From contig CANJRD010000004.1 of the NCBI GenBank assembly GCA_947476695.1, positions 124,001-188,000 of the forward strand: a DNA stretch of 64,000 nucleotides. The letters run 5' to 3'. Source of the DNA: Rhodospirillaceae bacterium (GTDB lineage Bacteria; Pseudomonadota; Alphaproteobacteria; Rhodospirillales; Rhodospirillaceae). Position 1 is the stretch's first letter. Each line of letters opens with the position of its first letter. Below, in pieces: positions 50,257-62,913 of the stretch. The notes beneath the pieces were generated by a model. That model saw only the letters and a list, made by a program, of their open reading frames with translations, did no database searches and was not told the origin of the DNA. A program made the position numbers and the translations under genes.

Positions 50257-51507
50257 TTATTTGCGCGCCTTGCCGCGGGCGGCATGTTGTTCGACGCGCT
50301 CCATCACGCGCAAGAGATTTCCGCCCCAAATCTTAGCGATTTGCTCTTCGGTATACCCGCGCCGCACCAATTCTAATGTGACATTGAATGTCTCGGCCGC
50401 GCCGTTCCAGCCTGTGATGCCGCCGCCGCCGTTGAAGTCCGACGCGATGCCTACGGTTTCAATCCCGGCCATCTTCACGGCGTAGTCGATCTGATCGACC
50501 AAATCCTTCACCGACGCGCGCGGCCACTTCAGTTCGATCTCCGCCATCTTTTTGTCATATGCCGCGAGCTTGTCGGCCGGCAGCTTCGCGATTTCGTCGG
50601 GACGTCCCGCGCCGAATTCACGGCCCAGCGCGGCGATGGCTTCGGTCTTCTCGGCGGGCACCGCCCGAAGGTAGCTGTCGAAAGCGACGATCTGCGCCAC
50701 GCCGCCGGTCTTCTTGATCGCGAGCAAGCCCTCGTCGGTCAGATTGCGTGGATGATCGAACACCGCCTTCACGCCGGAGTGCGAAGCAATGATCGGCGCG
50801 GCCGAGGTCGCGGCAATATCGAGCGTGCTTTTCGCCGACGAGTGCGACACGTCGACCATGACGCCCAGCGCGTTCAGGCGGCGCACGACATCCTTGCCCA
50901 GCGGCGACAGGCCGTTGTGTTCCGCAGCCGGCTCGTTGGTCCGGACGTTCGGCTGCGCGGAGTCCGCCAGGTCGTTGTGCCCGTTGTGCACCAGGCCGAA
51001 ATATCGCGCCCCGAAGGCCTGGAACTGATCGAGCAGGCGAATGTCCTTGCCGATGGGATAGCCGTTCTCCACACCGATGAAGGCGACCTTCTTGCCGCTG
51101 GCATAGATACGCCGCGCGTCTGCCGCACTCAGCGCGATCTCGATTTTGTCGTGATTGGTCACGTCGGCCATCTTGTGGATGGCGGCGAATTTCACAAAAG
51201 CATCCGACAGAGCTTTGGCATAGCCCCAGGTGTTGCGCTCGCCTTGGCCGACGAAAACGATAAAGAACGGCGCGTCGAGCCCACCCTCGATCATTGTCGG
51301 CAGATGCACCTGCTGCCCGCGCACAGGCTTCATCATGTCGTAGCCATCGCTCCCGAAATTCGCCGGGATATCGACATGGGTATCGATGGTCAGGATGCGG
51401 TCGTGGATGGTGTGGGCGCGCGCGACGATCTCGGCGTCGGTCTGCGCCTGGGCTCCTGGAACCAAGGGCGCGGCGAATAGCACAGCCGCGAGCAACCATG
51501 TCCGCAT
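50257..51507 (-). CDS. Exported membrane-dipeptidase-like M19 peptidase
   Basis: A 416-residue zinc dipeptidase. ATG 51507 has AGGGGA eight bases upstream and starts a signal peptide (MRTWLLAAVLFAAPLVPGAQ). Metal ligands: His-x-Asp in TIDTHVDIPA, Glu in AFIGVENGYPI, and two His in DVSHSSAK and IASHSG. It hydrolyses dipeptides, including D-amino-acid containing ones, in the periplasm. The start lies 1 bp after the meaB stop, an odd functional neighbour suggesting simple transcriptional read-through. Confidence 0.92.
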   Translation of the reverse strand: MRTWLLAAVLFAAPLVPGAQAQTDAEIVARAHTIHDRILTIDTHVDIPANFGSDGYDMMKPVRGQQVHLPTMIEGGLDAPFFIVFVGQGERNTWGYAKALSDAFVKFAAIHKMADVTNHDKIEIALSAADARRIYASGKKVAFIGVENGYPIGKDIRLLDQFQAFGARYFGLVHNGHNDLADSAQPNVRTNEPAAEHNGLSPLGKDVVRRLNALGVMVDVSHSSAKSTLDIAATSAAPIIASHSGVKAVFDHPRNLTDEGLLAIKKTGGVAQIVAFDSYLRAVPAEKTEAIAALGREFGAGRPDEIAKLPADKLAAYDKKMAEIELKWPRASVKDLVDQIDYAVKMAGIETVGIASDFNGGGGITGWNGAAETFNVTLELVRRGYTEEQIAKIWGGNLLRVMERVEQHAARGKARK

Positions 51508-51508
51508 G

Positions 51509-52501
51509 TCAGTCCCCTTTGGCGAATTGCGACAGCAACTTCTCCATCGCCAGCACGGGCGTGATCTTGCCGGCACCGACGTCTTTCTCCAGCGTCTTCA
51601 CCGACGGCAGCGCCTTCAGGCGCGCCATCAACCTGTCTTCCACCAGCGACCACATCCAGCGCACCTGCTGCAGGCGGCGCTTGCCCTCGCGCTCCCCGGA
51701 TGCCGTCAGCAGCTTCTTATGATGCGTGATCTTATCCCAAAGGTCGTTGAGGCCTTTGTTTTCCGCCGAACTGATGGTCACCACCGGCGGGATCCAGGTG
51801 GGGTTCATCGGTGTGATGATGCGCAGCGCGTGCTGGTAGTCCTTCGCTGTCATCTCCGCGCGATGGGCGTTGTCGCCGTCGGCTTTGGTGATGGCGATCA
51901 TATCGGCGATCTCAAGCACGCCCTTCTTGATGCCCTGCAGTTCGTCGCCGCCGCCGGCGATCATCAGCACCAGAAAGAAGTCGACCATCTCGGCGACGGT
52001 GATCTCGCTCTGGCCAACGCCGACGGTTTCCACCAGCACGATGTCGAAACCGGCCGCTTCGCAAACCAGGATCGCCTCACGCGTCGCGCGCGCCACACCG
52101 CCCAACGTGCCGCCGGTGGGCGAGGGGCGGATAAACGCGGCTGGATCGACCGACAACCGCGCCATGCGCGTCTTGTCGCCCAGAATGCTGCCGCCGGTGC
52201 GCGACGAGGTCGGGTCCACCGCCAGCACCGCGACTTTATGGCCTGCGGCCGTCAGCATCGAACCGAAGGCGTCGATGAACGTGCTTTTGCCCGCGCCGGG
52301 CAGGCCGCTGATGCCGATGCGCAACGAATTGCCGGTGCGCGGCAGAAGCTGCATAAGCATCTCCTGCGCCTGCGCCTGGTGGTCGGTGTTGCGGCTTTCG
52401 ATCAGCGTGATCGCGCGCGCCAGTTTGGCGCGATCGCCGGAGATCACGCCTTCGGCATATTCGGCGGCGGTCGCGGGCTTTTTGGCGCTGGCTGCGACCA
52501 C
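51509..52501 (-). CDS. meaB: Methylmalonyl-CoA mutase-associated GTPase MeaB
   Basis: A 330-residue G3E GTPase that loads and protects the coenzyme B12 of methylmalonyl-CoA mutase. P-loop GLPGAGKSTFIDAFG, switch region VDPTSSRTGGSILGDKTRM, a Walker-B-like DIVLVETVGVGQSE, and the base-recognition TKADGDN. GTG start 7 bp after the mutase large-subunit stop. The gene order (small subunit, large subunit, meaB) is the usual one. Confidence 0.96.
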   Translation of the reverse strand: MVAASAKKPATAAEYAEGVISGDRAKLARAITLIESRNTDHQAQAQEMLMQLLPRTGNSLRIGISGLPGAGKSTFIDAFGSMLTAAGHKVAVLAVDPTSSRTGGSILGDKTRMARLSVDPAAFIRPSPTGGTLGGVARATREAILVCEAAGFDIVLVETVGVGQSEITVAEMVDFFLVLMIAGGGDELQGIKKGVLEIADMIAITKADGDNAHRAEMTAKDYQHALRIITPMNPTWIPPVVTISSAENKGLNDLWDKITHHKKLLTASGEREGKRRLQQVRWMWSLVEDRLMARLKALPSVKTLEKDVGAGKITPVLAMEKLLSQFAKGD

Positions 52502-52508
52502 GGGCGGC

Positions 52509-54698
<2,190 letters not shown>

Positions 54699-54711
54699 GT
54701 CACGCCCCTCC

Positions 54712-56772
54712 TTAAGCCGCTTGCAGCTTGCTGTGCATGTCTTTCAGCACAGCGGGCACATCGCAGCCGATGAAGATGAAACCACCGACGCCGGCGGTGC
54801 GCAATTCCGCTTCCTTGTCGCCGCCACGGCCCGCGAGCAGCACGAAGCCCGCACCCGCATCACGCAGCGCCTTGGCCAGCACGGTGGCGTGTTCACTGTA
54901 GGACGCATCGGTGCCGCAGATCGCGGCGAAGGCCGCACCCGAGCGCTTGAAGTCCGCGACGATGGATTGGGCATCGGTGCCGCCGGTGCCGCCAATGGCT
55001 TCAAGTCCCCCGGCTTCGACGAAGTTCTTGGCGAAGGTCGCGCGTGCCGTGAACTCGGCGATGGTCCCGATATTGGCGAGGAACACTTTCGGCCACGCGC
55101 CGAACTTGGCTTTGAACGCATCGCCGGCGTCACGCAGCGCCTCGAACTCCTGACCGAGGCGGATACCCGGCATCGGCGGCGCGGTGACGACGTCGGGCGT
55201 CTTCAACGCGGCGTTCATCGCCGGCTGGTTCGCACCGGCCTTCGCCGCGTCCACCAGCGCCGACATCAGATTGCCTTTGCCGGCATAGGGCAGTTTCGCG
55301 ACCGTGCCGACGGGGCCTTGATCGCGGCGCTTCAGGATCGCGTCCAAATCCACCGGCTCTGCCTTCACCTCGGCTTCGTGGAGATTGGGGAACTCGCTGA
55401 CGCCGGTCAGCGCGTCCTTGCGCTTGCCGATGTTGGCCAGACGCGCCTCGCGCACCGCGCCGATCTCCTGCGCGATCAGTCCGGAGACGACGGCCTGCTT
55501 CATGCCGCCGGCTTTTTCGATTTTCTGGAAGAACGACCAGGCCGCCGCGGCGAGGTCGTCGGTCAGCTTCTCGAACGTCCAGGCGCCGCCGGCCGGATCG
55601 ATGACGCGGGCGAGGCCGCTTTCTTCCTGCAGCACAATTTGCGTGTTGCGCGCGATGCGGCGCGCCAGCGCGCTCGGCTGACCCAACGCGTAATCCAGCG
55701 GCAGCACGGTGATGGCGTCCGCTCCCGCAACACCGGCGCCGAAGCAGGCGATGGTGCCGCGCAGAATGTTCACCCACGGATCGCGCTTGGCGAACATGCG
55801 CGGCGCGGTGATCGCGCCGACGGGCACGGTGCGGTTTTCCGCGCGCGCGCCGCAAGCTTCCGCCACACGGCCCCACAGGCGGCGCAGCACGCGCACCTTG
55901 GCGATGCTCATGAACATGTCGGCATCGACGGTGATCGTGAAGGCAATCTGGCCGCAGGCCGCATCCACGTCGAGCCCGGCAGCGACAATCGCGCGCAGGC
56001 ATTCGACGGCGGCGGCAAGCCCGCAGCCCAGTTCTTGCGCTTCCGCCGCACCGGCGGAGTGATAGCCGGCCGTCTTGATGTTGACGCCCCGCGCCTGCGG
56101 GAAATGTGCGGCGGTATAGGCGGCGGTATCCGCCATCCGCGCCATCGCCTCGTCCAGGCTGGTGATCATCTTGCCGCTCACGGCCAGCGTGCCCAGCGGG
56201 TCGGTGCCGAAGTTGCCGGCGAAGGTGTCATTCTTCACGCCCAGCGCGCGCATCGCGTCGACGATCAGCGCCGTGATCGGCAGCGACGGGCCGACCGGCT
56301 CCAAAATCACCGGGGCGAGGTCGAGCATGATGCCCTTCAGCACCGTCTCAAGGTCGCGGCGTGAACGCACGCAAATGCCTTGCTGACCGCTGGCGTCGAT
56401 CTTCAGCGTGATCGAAGTGACCCCGCGCTCCAGGTCTTCGAGGATCTGGCGGTTGGCGACTTCGGGATCGGGATGGGTGTGGCGCTGGCGGATGTCCCAG
56501 CCGTTCTGCGCCGTGCCCAGCGCGCTGCCGCCACGGGTATAGGGCGCAGCACCCGGGAAACCGGACGGATCGCCCGCCGCGTTCCAATCGTCGCGCGTAT
56601 AGAGGGGCTGGATGGTCAGGCCGTCATAGCTGCGGCCGACCAGCTTCTTGTCGAAGGGCGCCCCGGCCAGGACCTTGTCGACCAGTTTCAGCCAGGCGTC
56701 CTGGCGCGCGGGCGCGAATTCGGCCGCAAGGGACAGTTCGTCCGCCGTGGTTTGCGTCGTCAAAGGCCCCAT
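54712..56772 (-). CDS. mutA: Methylmalonyl-CoA mutase small subunit
   Basis: A 686-residue non-catalytic partner, homologous to the large subunit. It lacks the DxHxxG cobalamin ligand motif (the B12-like domain ends [16 protein letters not shown]). Barrel segments such as [20 protein letters not shown] and SARNTQ-type [15 protein letters not shown] are clear. The ATG at 56772 is directly preceded by GGAGG with no spacer; a TTG three codons in (56763) would have better spacing, so the exact start is uncertain. First gene of the mutA-mutB-meaB run. Confidence 0.94.
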   Translation of the reverse strand: MGPLTTQTTADELSLAAEFAPARQDAWLKLVDKVLAGAPFDKKLVGRSYDGLTIQPLYTRDDWNAAGDPSGFPGAAPYTRGGSALGTAQNGWDIRQRHTHPDPEVANRQILEDLERGVTSITLKIDASGQQGICVRSRRDLETVLKGIMLDLAPVILEPVGPSLPITALIVDAMRALGVKNDTFAGNFGTDPLGTLAVSGKMITSLDEAMARMADTAAYTAAHFPQARGVNIKTAGYHSAGAAEAQELGCGLAAAVECLRAIVAAGLDVDAACGQIAFTITVDADMFMSIAKVRVLRRLWGRVAEACGARAENRTVPVGAITAPRMFAKRDPWVNILRGTIACFGAGVAGADAITVLPLDYALGQPSALARRIARNTQIVLQEESGLARVIDPAGGAWTFEKLTDDLAAAAWSFFQKIEKAGGMKQAVVSGLIAQEIGAVREARLANIGKRKDALTGVSEFPNLHEAEVKAEPVDLDAILKRRDQGPVGTVAKLPYAGKGNLMSALVDAAKAGANQPAMNAALKTPDVVTAPPMPGIRLGQEFEALRDAGDAFKAKFGAWPKVFLANIGTIAEFTARATFAKNFVEAGGLEAIGGTGGTDAQSIVADFKRSGAAFAAICGTDASYSEHATVLAKALRDAGAGFVLLAGRGGDKEAELRTAGVGGFIFIGCDVPAVLKDMHSKLQAA

Positions 56773-56879
56773 CCTCCACCCAAATTCCTTGGGAAATCGG
56801 GACCTTATTAGGGGAGTCGGTCCGGGGCGTCAAACCACCGCAGTAGCGGGCAGATGCGCGTTTCCGGCATAGTTTCCCC

Positions 56880-57425
56880 ATGCCTAGTTTCGAGCGCCCC
56901 AACGACCCCAACATTGCCCCATCGCCCTGGATTCTGCGCTGGGCGCATCTCGTTCCGCGCGGTGGACAGGTCCTCGACCTGGCCTGCGGCCATGGGCGGC
57001 ATGCCGTGGCCCTGGCCGCCATGGGGCACCGGGTGGTGGCTGCGGACATCGACGTCGCCGCGCTGCCGGCGCTGCCCGGCATCGCGCCGCTGGCGGTCGA
57101 TCTCGAGACCGGCGTCTGGCCGTTCGCCGGCCAGACCTTCGCCGGCATTGTCATGACGAACTACTGTCACCGTCCACACTTCCCGCATCTGATCGACAGC
57201 CTTGCCGACGGCGGTGTGCTGCTGATCGAAACGTTCGGACAGGGCAACGAGAACTATGGCCGTCCGCGCAATCCGGATTTCCTGCTCGCACCCGGCGAAC
57301 TGTTGCGCGCGTTCGATCGCTTGCAGGTCGTTGCCTATGAGCACGGCGCGGAGCAGGTGCCGCGACCGGCTGTGCGTCAGCGCATTTGCGCGATCAAAGG
57401 CGCATCGCTTGCGACCTTGTCTTAG
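56880..57425 (+). CDS. TehB-like SAM-dependent methyltransferase
   Basis: A 181-residue small class I methyltransferase: motif I VLDLACGHGRHAVALAAMG, acidic loop VVAADIDVAALP and motif IV FAGIVMTNYCHRPHFPHL. It resembles the tellurite-resistance/TehB-like family that methylates small molecules or metalloids. The gene is divergent from the mutase operon with 107 bp between starts. Confidence 0.82.
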   Translation: MPSFERPNDPNIAPSPWILRWAHLVPRGGQVLDLACGHGRHAVALAAMGHRVVAADIDVAALPALPGIAPLAVDLETGVWPFAGQTFAGIVMTNYCHRPHFPHLIDSLADGGVLLIETFGQGNENYGRPRNPDFLLAPGELLRAFDRLQVVAYEHGAEQVPRPAVRQRICAIKGASLATLS

Positions 57426-57620
57426 TTGCAGCGCGCGGGTCACGCGTCCGTGCGCGGCTTACAAACAGGATAGTTTGCAACAGCGTGTAAACAATGCCGC
57501 AATGCTTACTAACCCTTACGAGAATGGTTGATCGTTGTCATCGCACGGATACGTGCAGGTGCTCATATCCATCTCACCGGCGAACCCCCGCGTCGGCGAA
57601 CTCAGATGGAGAACATCACC

Positions 57621-57701
57621 ATGATTGCCAGCTGCATCCTTCTCACGGCCGCGTTCCTGATCTGGTCGATCAAGTTCGATAACGCGCCCTGGAGCCGTTA
57701 A
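57621..57701 (+). CDS. Tiny single-helix membrane peptide
   Basis: A 26-codon frame, MIASCILLTAAFLIWSIKFD then six polar residues. Its ATG has GGAG nine bases upstream; a longer version from the ATG at 57606 (31 codons) is possible. The peptide is one transmembrane helix with a short positively charged tail. A strong terminator follows 28 bp later, which supports a real transcription unit. Too small for homology by eye; function unknown. Confidence 0.45.
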   Translation: MIASCILLTAAFLIWSIKFDNAPWSR

Positions 57702-57728
57702 AGCCTGAGGCGCTAACCCCCAAAGCAA

Positions 57729-57752
57729 AACGCCCGCATCGCTGCGGGCGTT
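57729..57752 (+). terminator. Rho-independent terminator after the tiny peptide
   Basis: A perfect 10-bp stem AACGCCCGCA/TGCGGGCGTT (57729-57738 with 57743-57752) with a 4-base TCGC loop. The flanks are AAAA before and CTCGTT after. It could serve the minus-strand Dabb gene as well. Confidence 0.75.
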
Positions 57753-57776
57753 CTCGTTGGGACGGAGGGCGCGGAC

Positions 57777-58076
57777 TCAGAAATTGATGTCGAACACCGC
57801 ATAGTTCTTGGCCACCGGCAGCCATACTTGCTTGATGATATGGGTGTGGGTGTCGTGCTTCTCGTAACCTTGGCGGCCGTCGTTGTCGGCGAAGTCGCCC
57901 ATCATCATGTACTCGTACGGAATCTTTTCAGGGTTCGCTGGCAGGATGTTCTTGCCGGAGACAAAGTGCTTCACCGTGGGCAGGCTGCCCAGCTTGGCGA
58001 TCTCCGCCATCACCTGCTCACGCTGTTCCGGCGACGTTTCGTCTTTCAGGTTGAACAGCACGATGTGGCGATGCAT
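57777..58076 (-). CDS. Dabb (stress-responsive A/B barrel) domain protein
   Basis: A 99-residue dimeric ferredoxin-fold protein. The ATG at 58076 has AAGGA seven bases upstream, better than the one five codons further up (58091). The family pattern HIVLFNLKDETSPEQREQVM, LPTVKHFVSGKNI and YEYMMMGDFADNDGRQGYEK is clear. Members include stress-response proteins and some small-molecule cyclases; no active-site residues can be named. Confidence 0.85.
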   Translation of the reverse strand: MHRHIVLFNLKDETSPEQREQVMAEIAKLGSLPTVKHFVSGKNILPANPEKIPYEYMMMGDFADNDGRQGYEKHDTHTHIIKQVWLPVAKNYAVFDINF

Positions 58077-58121
58077 GGCGGCGTCCTTCATGGTTTGGAT
58101 GTCCTTACATCCTAGCGGCGC

Positions 58122-58766
58122 TTAAGCCGCCGCGAAACCGGGACAACTCACCTTGGTGCCCCCGATGCCGCAGTACCCGCCGGGATTCTTCTCAAGGTAC
58201 TGTTGATGATACTCCTCGGCGTAATAGAACGGCGGCGCGTCCACGATCTCGGTGGTGATCTTGCCATAGCCCGCGGTGCCGAGGGCCCGTTCGTAGGCCA
58301 GCTTCGACGCCTCCGCCACGGCGCGCTGCGTCGGCGAATAGACGTAGATCCCCGAGCGATACTGCGTGCCGACGTCGTTGCCCTGGCGCATGCCTTGCGT
58401 CGGGTCATGGCTCTCCCAAAAGGTCTTCAGCAACGTCTCGTAGCTGACCTTCGTGGGATCGAAGACGACGCGAACCACTTCATTGTGGCCGGTCTGGCCT
58501 GAGCAGACCTCGCGATAGGTCGCATTCGGCGTGAAGCCGCCGGCATAGCCGACCTGCGTCGAATAGACGCCGGGGATCTTCCAGAACAGCCGTTCCGCGC
58601 CCCAGAAGCAGCCCAGCCCGAACATCGCCATCTCCAGGCCGTCGGGGAACGGCGCGACCAGGCGGTTGCCGTTCACGAAGTGCTTTTCAGGCACGGGGAT
58701 CGTCTCAGCACGGCCAGGCAGCGCTTCGGCGGCAGAGGGCATCGCAGGTTTACGCAGTCCGAACAT
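58122..58766 (-). CDS. msrA: Peptide-methionine (S)-S-oxide reductase
   Basis: A 214-residue MsrA repairing oxidised methionine. Catalytic Cys in [20 protein letters not shown], then VGYAGG and [12 protein letters not shown], as expected. The resolving cysteines are near the C-terminus (GYCGIGG, VSCPGFA). About 40 extra N-terminal residues ([15 protein letters not shown]...) precede the core, as in E. coli MsrA. CGGAGG precedes the ATG. Divergent from glnS. Confidence 0.96.
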   Translation of the reverse strand: MFGLRKPAMPSAAEALPGRAETIPVPEKHFVNGNRLVAPFPDGLEMAMFGLGCFWGAERLFWKIPGVYSTQVGYAGGFTPNATYREVCSGQTGHNEVVRVVFDPTKVSYETLLKTFWESHDPTQGMRQGNDVGTQYRSGIYVYSPTQRAVAEASKLAYERALGTAGYGKITTEIVDAPPFYYAEEYHQQYLEKNPGGYCGIGGTKVSCPGFAAA

Positions 58767-58905
58767 GGGAACCTCCGGGGTGTGGGGCCATTATATAGGG
58801 CCCTTCGCGCCGATTGCAGCCGGGCCGCCCTTGGCGAATGGCCTGAGATTTGGCACATAAGCCCGGCGTGCCGGGTTCCCGGTACCGGATTTCAGAGGAA
58901 ACAGC

Positions 58906-60591
58906 ATGTCCGCCGAAACGGCGCCGGCCGCTCCGGCCGAGCCCAGCAATTTCCTCCGCGACATCGTCTCCGACGATATCGCCTCAGGCCGCCATACCGC
59001 CCCCGTCACCCGCTTCCCGCCGGAGCCGAACGGCTATCTGCACATCGGCCATGCCAAGGCCATCTGCGTGAACTTCGGAATCGCCGAGGAATTCGGCGGC
59101 CGCTGCCACCTGCGCTACGACGATACCAATCCGGCGAAGGAAGAGCAGGAATACATCGACGCCATCGAGACGGATGTACGCTGGCTCGGCTTCGATTGGG
59201 GCCAGCACCTCTATCACGCGTCCGACTACTTCGAACAGCTCTACGCCTGGGCGGAAAAGCTGATCGAAGACGGCAAGGCTTACGTCGACGATCAGTCAGC
59301 CGATGAAATGCGCGCCAGTCGCGGCACGCTGACCGAGCCCGGCAAGAACAGCCCGTTCCGCGACCGCTCGGTGGCAGAAAACCTCGATCTGTTCCGCCGC
59401 ATGCGGGCGGGCGAATTCCCGGACGGCACGCGCGTGCTGCGCGCCAAGATCGACATGGCGGCCGGCAACATCAATCTGCGCGACCCCGCGCTGTATCGCA
59501 TCATCCACACGCCGCATCCGCGCACCGGCACGCAGTGGTGCATCTATCCGATGTACGACTACGCCCACGGCCAGTCGGATGCGATCGAGCACATCACGCA
59601 CTCGCTCTGCTCGCTGGAATATTCCGATCACAAGCCGCTTTATGAGTGGCTGCTGAACAACCTGCCGGTGCCGGCGCAGCCGCGTCAGTTCGAGTTCGCG
59701 CGCCTCAACATCACCTACACGATCCTGTCGAAGCGCTACCTGAACCTGTTCGTGCGCGACGGTCATGTGAAGGGCTGGGACGATCCGCGCATGCCCACGC
59801 TCGCGGGCATTCGCCGTCGCGGCGTGCCGGCGGCCGCCGTGCGCGATTTCATCAAGCGCGTCGGTGTCGCGCGCGCCAACAGCGTGGTCGATGTCGCGAT
59901 GTTCGACGCCTGCGTGCGCGAATTGCTGAATAAGACCGCGTCGCGTTACATGGCGGTGCTGAAGCCGCTCAAGGTCGTCATCGAGAACTATCCAGAAGGC
60001 CAGTCCGAAGAGCTTGAGGCGGTGAACAACCCGGAAGATCCGTCCGCCGGTTCGCGCAAAGTGCCGTTCGGCCGCGAGCTCTATATCGAACAAGAAGACT
60101 TCATGGAGAACCCGCCGAAGAAGTTCTTCCGCCTGTCGCCCGGTCAGGAAGTGCGCTTGCGCTACGCTTATTTCATCACCTGCCGGGAGGCGGTGAAGGA
60201 TGCGGCGGGCAATGTGATCGAACTGCGCTGCACCTACGATCCCGCGACCAAGGGCGGCAACGCGCCCGATGGCCGCAAGGTGAAGGCCACGATGCACTGG
60301 GTCTCGGCGCAGCACGCCGTGAATGCCGAAGTACGGCTCTACAACGCACTGTTCTCGCGCCCCGATCCGGGCGCCGACGGCGATGTGGTGGCCGACCTCA
60401 ACCCCAACTCGCTGGAAGTGATCGAAGGCAAGCTCGAGCCGGCGCTGGCCGCGCTCACGGAGACCGCTGCGGTGCAGTTCGAGCGTATCGGCTACTTCGC
60501 CGTCGATCCGGACTCAACGCCCGCCAAGCCGGTGTTCAACCGCACCGTCGGCCTGCGCGATACCTGGGCGAAGGTCCAGAACGCCGGCTAG
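58906..60591 (+). CDS. glnS: Glutaminyl-tRNA synthetase
   Basis: A 561-residue class I synthetase charging tRNA-Gln. HIGH motif in [23 protein letters not shown] equivalent in [10 protein letters not shown], and the anticodon-binding beta-barrels follow. GAGGAAA precedes the ATG. In alphaproteobacteria GlnRS coexists with or replaces the GatCAB route; no gat gene is in this window. Confidence 0.97.
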   Translation: MSAETAPAAPAEPSNFLRDIVSDDIASGRHTAPVTRFPPEPNGYLHIGHAKAICVNFGIAEEFGGRCHLRYDDTNPAKEEQEYIDAIETDVRWLGFDWGQHLYHASDYFEQLYAWAEKLIEDGKAYVDDQSADEMRASRGTLTEPGKNSPFRDRSVAENLDLFRRMRAGEFPDGTRVLRAKIDMAAGNINLRDPALYRIIHTPHPRTGTQWCIYPMYDYAHGQSDAIEHITHSLCSLEYSDHKPLYEWLLNNLPVPAQPRQFEFARLNITYTILSKRYLNLFVRDGHVKGWDDPRMPTLAGIRRRGVPAAAVRDFIKRVGVARANSVVDVAMFDACVRELLNKTASRYMAVLKPLKVVIENYPEGQSEELEAVNNPEDPSAGSRKVPFGRELYIEQEDFMENPPKKFFRLSPGQEVRLRYAYFITCREAVKDAAGNVIELRCTYDPATKGGNAPDGRKVKATMHWVSAQHAVNAEVRLYNALFSRPDPGADGDVVADLNPNSLEVIEGKLEPALAALTETAAVQFERIGYFAVDPDSTPAKPVFNRTVGLRDTWAKVQNAG

Positions 60592-60603
60592 CTACTTCGC
60601 GCC

Positions 60604-61155
60604 CTACTTCGCGGGCGCTTTCTTCTGCATCGCGATGACTTGGTCGAGAATGCCAAGCTGCATCAGCATGCCCATGCCGTCGGCATTGCCCCAACGCTCG
60701 ACAACCTTGCCGTCCTTGAAGCGATAGATGTCGATCGCGCTCATGGTGAACGACTTGCCGGTGGGCGGGATGCCGTTCATCGGCCCGGTCATGCTGCCGG
60801 TCACGGTCGTGCGCACGGTGACGGTGTCGCCGCTGCACAAAATGAGATCGTTCACCAGCTTGCGGTCGGGCAGGCTGACCTTGAAGCCGCGCCACATCGC
60901 TTGCATCTGCGCGATCGGCACCTGGGTGATGCCGGCGCTGTTGGCGCCGTCAGTATTGTGGCTGGTAACGGTCGGTGCGTAGAAGCGGGGGGCCTGATCG
61001 GCGTCGCGCTGGTTGAACAGGATCTCGGTCATCTCTTCGACCGCCTTCTGGTTCACTTCGTTGCCTTTGCACTGAACCTCGGTCGCTTGCGCGCCAGCGG
61101 AGGCGAGCCCCAGTGAGCCGAGCCCGAGAGCGGCGACCATCATCACGAAACGCAT
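60604..61155 (-). CDS. Exported SnoaL-like (NTF2-fold) protein
   Basis: A 183-residue protein with signal peptide (cleavage after GAQA) and ATG preceded by GGGGAGG. The mature part is a SnoaL/ester-cyclase-like NTF2 fold: AVEEMTEILFNQRDADQAPR, FYAPTVTSHNTDG and MSAIDIYRFKDGKVVERWGN. These bind small ligands in a cone-shaped pocket. Two cysteines (VQCKG, LILCSGD) may form a disulfide. Function unknown. Convergent with glnS. Confidence 0.82.
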   Translation of the reverse strand: MRFVMMVAALGLGSLGLASAGAQATEVQCKGNEVNQKAVEEMTEILFNQRDADQAPRFYAPTVTSHNTDGANSAGITQVPIAQMQAMWRGFKVSLPDRKLVNDLILCSGDTVTVRTTVTGSMTGPMNGIPPTGKSFTMSAIDIYRFKDGKVVERWGNADGMGMLMQLGILDQVIAMQKKAPAK

Positions 61156-61303
61156 GCCAAATCCTCCCCAAGATTGCTGTTGCCGGAGTGTGCGCGCGGG
61201 TAGGCCGGGCCGGGAAGGGGGATCGCATCCGCCAACCGCTGCGTGAGCGCCGCTGGGGGCTGTGCTAAGCTGCCGGCCTGAAGCGGCGCGAGGAGCGGCA
61301 GGA

Positions 61304-62743
61304 GTGGTCTTTTACGTCGATCAAGGTGCGCAAAAATCCGTGCGCGCACGCTGCGATTTCTTCCTCGCCAATGTGCCCACCTTCGATGCTCACGTCGGTG
61401 TCGCGCGCCCGAATATCGCCGTGGATACGCGCCTGGCGGAAATCACCACCTTCTTCACGGTGTTCTCGTTCAACCTGCCGCAGGCGGACTTCCGCTTCGC
61501 CTTCAGTTGGGACGATGCGCTGAAGCGCTCCACCAAGGACTTCGTCCTGATCCAGAACGCGGGCCACATCTTCTACGGTGGCGACGATCTGTCGCATGCG
61601 TTGAATGCGGCGCTCGATGCCTGCGAACTGGCCTCGGGCCATCTCATGGATCGCGGCGGCTATTTCTATTTCCACGACCAATGCGTTCTGATCAATCGCC
61701 GCGCCTGGGAAAAGGCGGGTCGCCCGTCGCTCGGCGCGCCCGAGAAGAAGCGCGAGACGGTGGCTATCCCGCAGCGCAGTCCCGAAAACGTCCACGACAA
61801 CTACACGCCGCTGTGGCTGAAGCCCACGGGCCAGACGCTGCCCATCGAGGCGTCCTATGGCTACGGCTGGAATCTGATCAACGCGGGCCTCGCCAGCGGT
61901 CAGACGCTCAACAACTGGTCGAGCGACATGCGCCGCTTCAAGCGGCACTGTTACGCCTACTACGGCGACGCCGACGAATGGAAGCAGGCGCTGACGGATG
62001 TGATCGCCGCGCCGCCGACCGAAGACAAGATGCTGAACGAGATCCTGACGTTCCTGCGGCGCACGCCTAGCCGACATGACCAGCCGAACTGGATCTTCGT
62101 CTTCAACAGCGAGACCGACGTCGATATCCCGACGTTGAAATTTCGCGACGGCCTCGACAGCGTGTTCATGCTCGCCTCGGGCTTCAAGACCAACCGCATC
62201 CTGGAGACGATCGGTTTCCATGATCGCACCAAGGTCGTGCACTACGATTACAGCAAGCCGGCGTTGATGCTGCGTGAGATCATGATCGGCGAATGGGACG
62301 GCGAGGACTTCGCCGGCTTTTTCGCCCGCACCAAGCCGCGTGTCGACGCGGCCTTCGCCGAGTTGAAGCCTTACTACGTGCCAGAAATGCTGCTGACGGA
62401 TGCCGGGGCTGCGCAGCGCGAATTCGTGCGCGAGATGGGAACGGCCTTCGGCTCGATGGACCAATGGCTCGCGCACTGGCAGCGCTATCGCGCGCTGCCA
62501 CACGCCTTCGTTCACGTCGACGTGCTGCGCCAGCCCGAGGCGGTGACGTCGATGCTCGACGCACATGCTACGGGCCACAGCGCGGTTTGGATCAGCGATC
62601 TGTACAATTCTCCGAACGCCATCGGCAAATTCGCGTTCGAGCGCCGTAAAGCGGCGTACGACGGCCTGATCCGGGGGCTGGCTGACCGTACCGCGAGCCA
62701 TCTGGTCCTGGGCAGCGAGCCGCGCCCCTGGATGCCGATGTAG
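61304..62743 (+). CDS. Unrecognised 479-residue protein
   Basis: I do not recognise the family. GTG at 61304 has AGGAG eight bases upstream; the frame is open from 61262. No signal peptide or membrane helices. Notable segments: FVLIQNAGHIFYGGDDLSHA, YFYFHDQCVLINRRAWEKAG, WNLINAGLASGQTLNNWSSD, IFVFNSETDVDIPTLKFRDG and VWISDLYNSPNAIGKFAFER. The FHDQCVLINRRAW part recalls the acceptor region of GT-A glycosyltransferases, but there is no clear DXD context, so I make no assignment. It stands between an exported SnoaL-like gene and mcd. Confidence 0.7.
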   Translation: MVFYVDQGAQKSVRARCDFFLANVPTFDAHVGVARPNIAVDTRLAEITTFFTVFSFNLPQADFRFAFSWDDALKRSTKDFVLIQNAGHIFYGGDDLSHALNAALDACELASGHLMDRGGYFYFHDQCVLINRRAWEKAGRPSLGAPEKKRETVAIPQRSPENVHDNYTPLWLKPTGQTLPIEASYGYGWNLINAGLASGQTLNNWSSDMRRFKRHCYAYYGDADEWKQALTDVIAAPPTEDKMLNEILTFLRRTPSRHDQPNWIFVFNSETDVDIPTLKFRDGLDSVFMLASGFKTNRILETIGFHDRTKVVHYDYSKPALMLREIMIGEWDGEDFAGFFARTKPRVDAAFAELKPYYVPEMLLTDAGAAQREFVREMGTAFGSMDQWLAHWQRYRALPHAFVHVDVLRQPEAVTSMLDAHATGHSAVWISDLYNSPNAIGKFAFERRKAAYDGLIRGLADRTASHLVLGSEPRPWMPM

Positions 62744-62913
62744 GCGTTTGCCGGCGCGGCGGGCCCGGCAGCGTTCGGGTTTGGCGAAGGCTGCTATTTC
62801 ACACCGCACAGAGGCCGCCTTCGACCCGGCTTGCGGGGGCTTGGTCCCTTGAATAACACCGTCCGGTCTATTACCACCGTGCCATCCAGGCATCATTTTT
62901 TGCGAAGAAACAC

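Noticed and set aside
56773-56879. Cobalamin riboswitch upstream of the B12-dependent mutase
   Set aside because: The gap is only 107 bp and contains no B12-box-like sequence; too short for the element.
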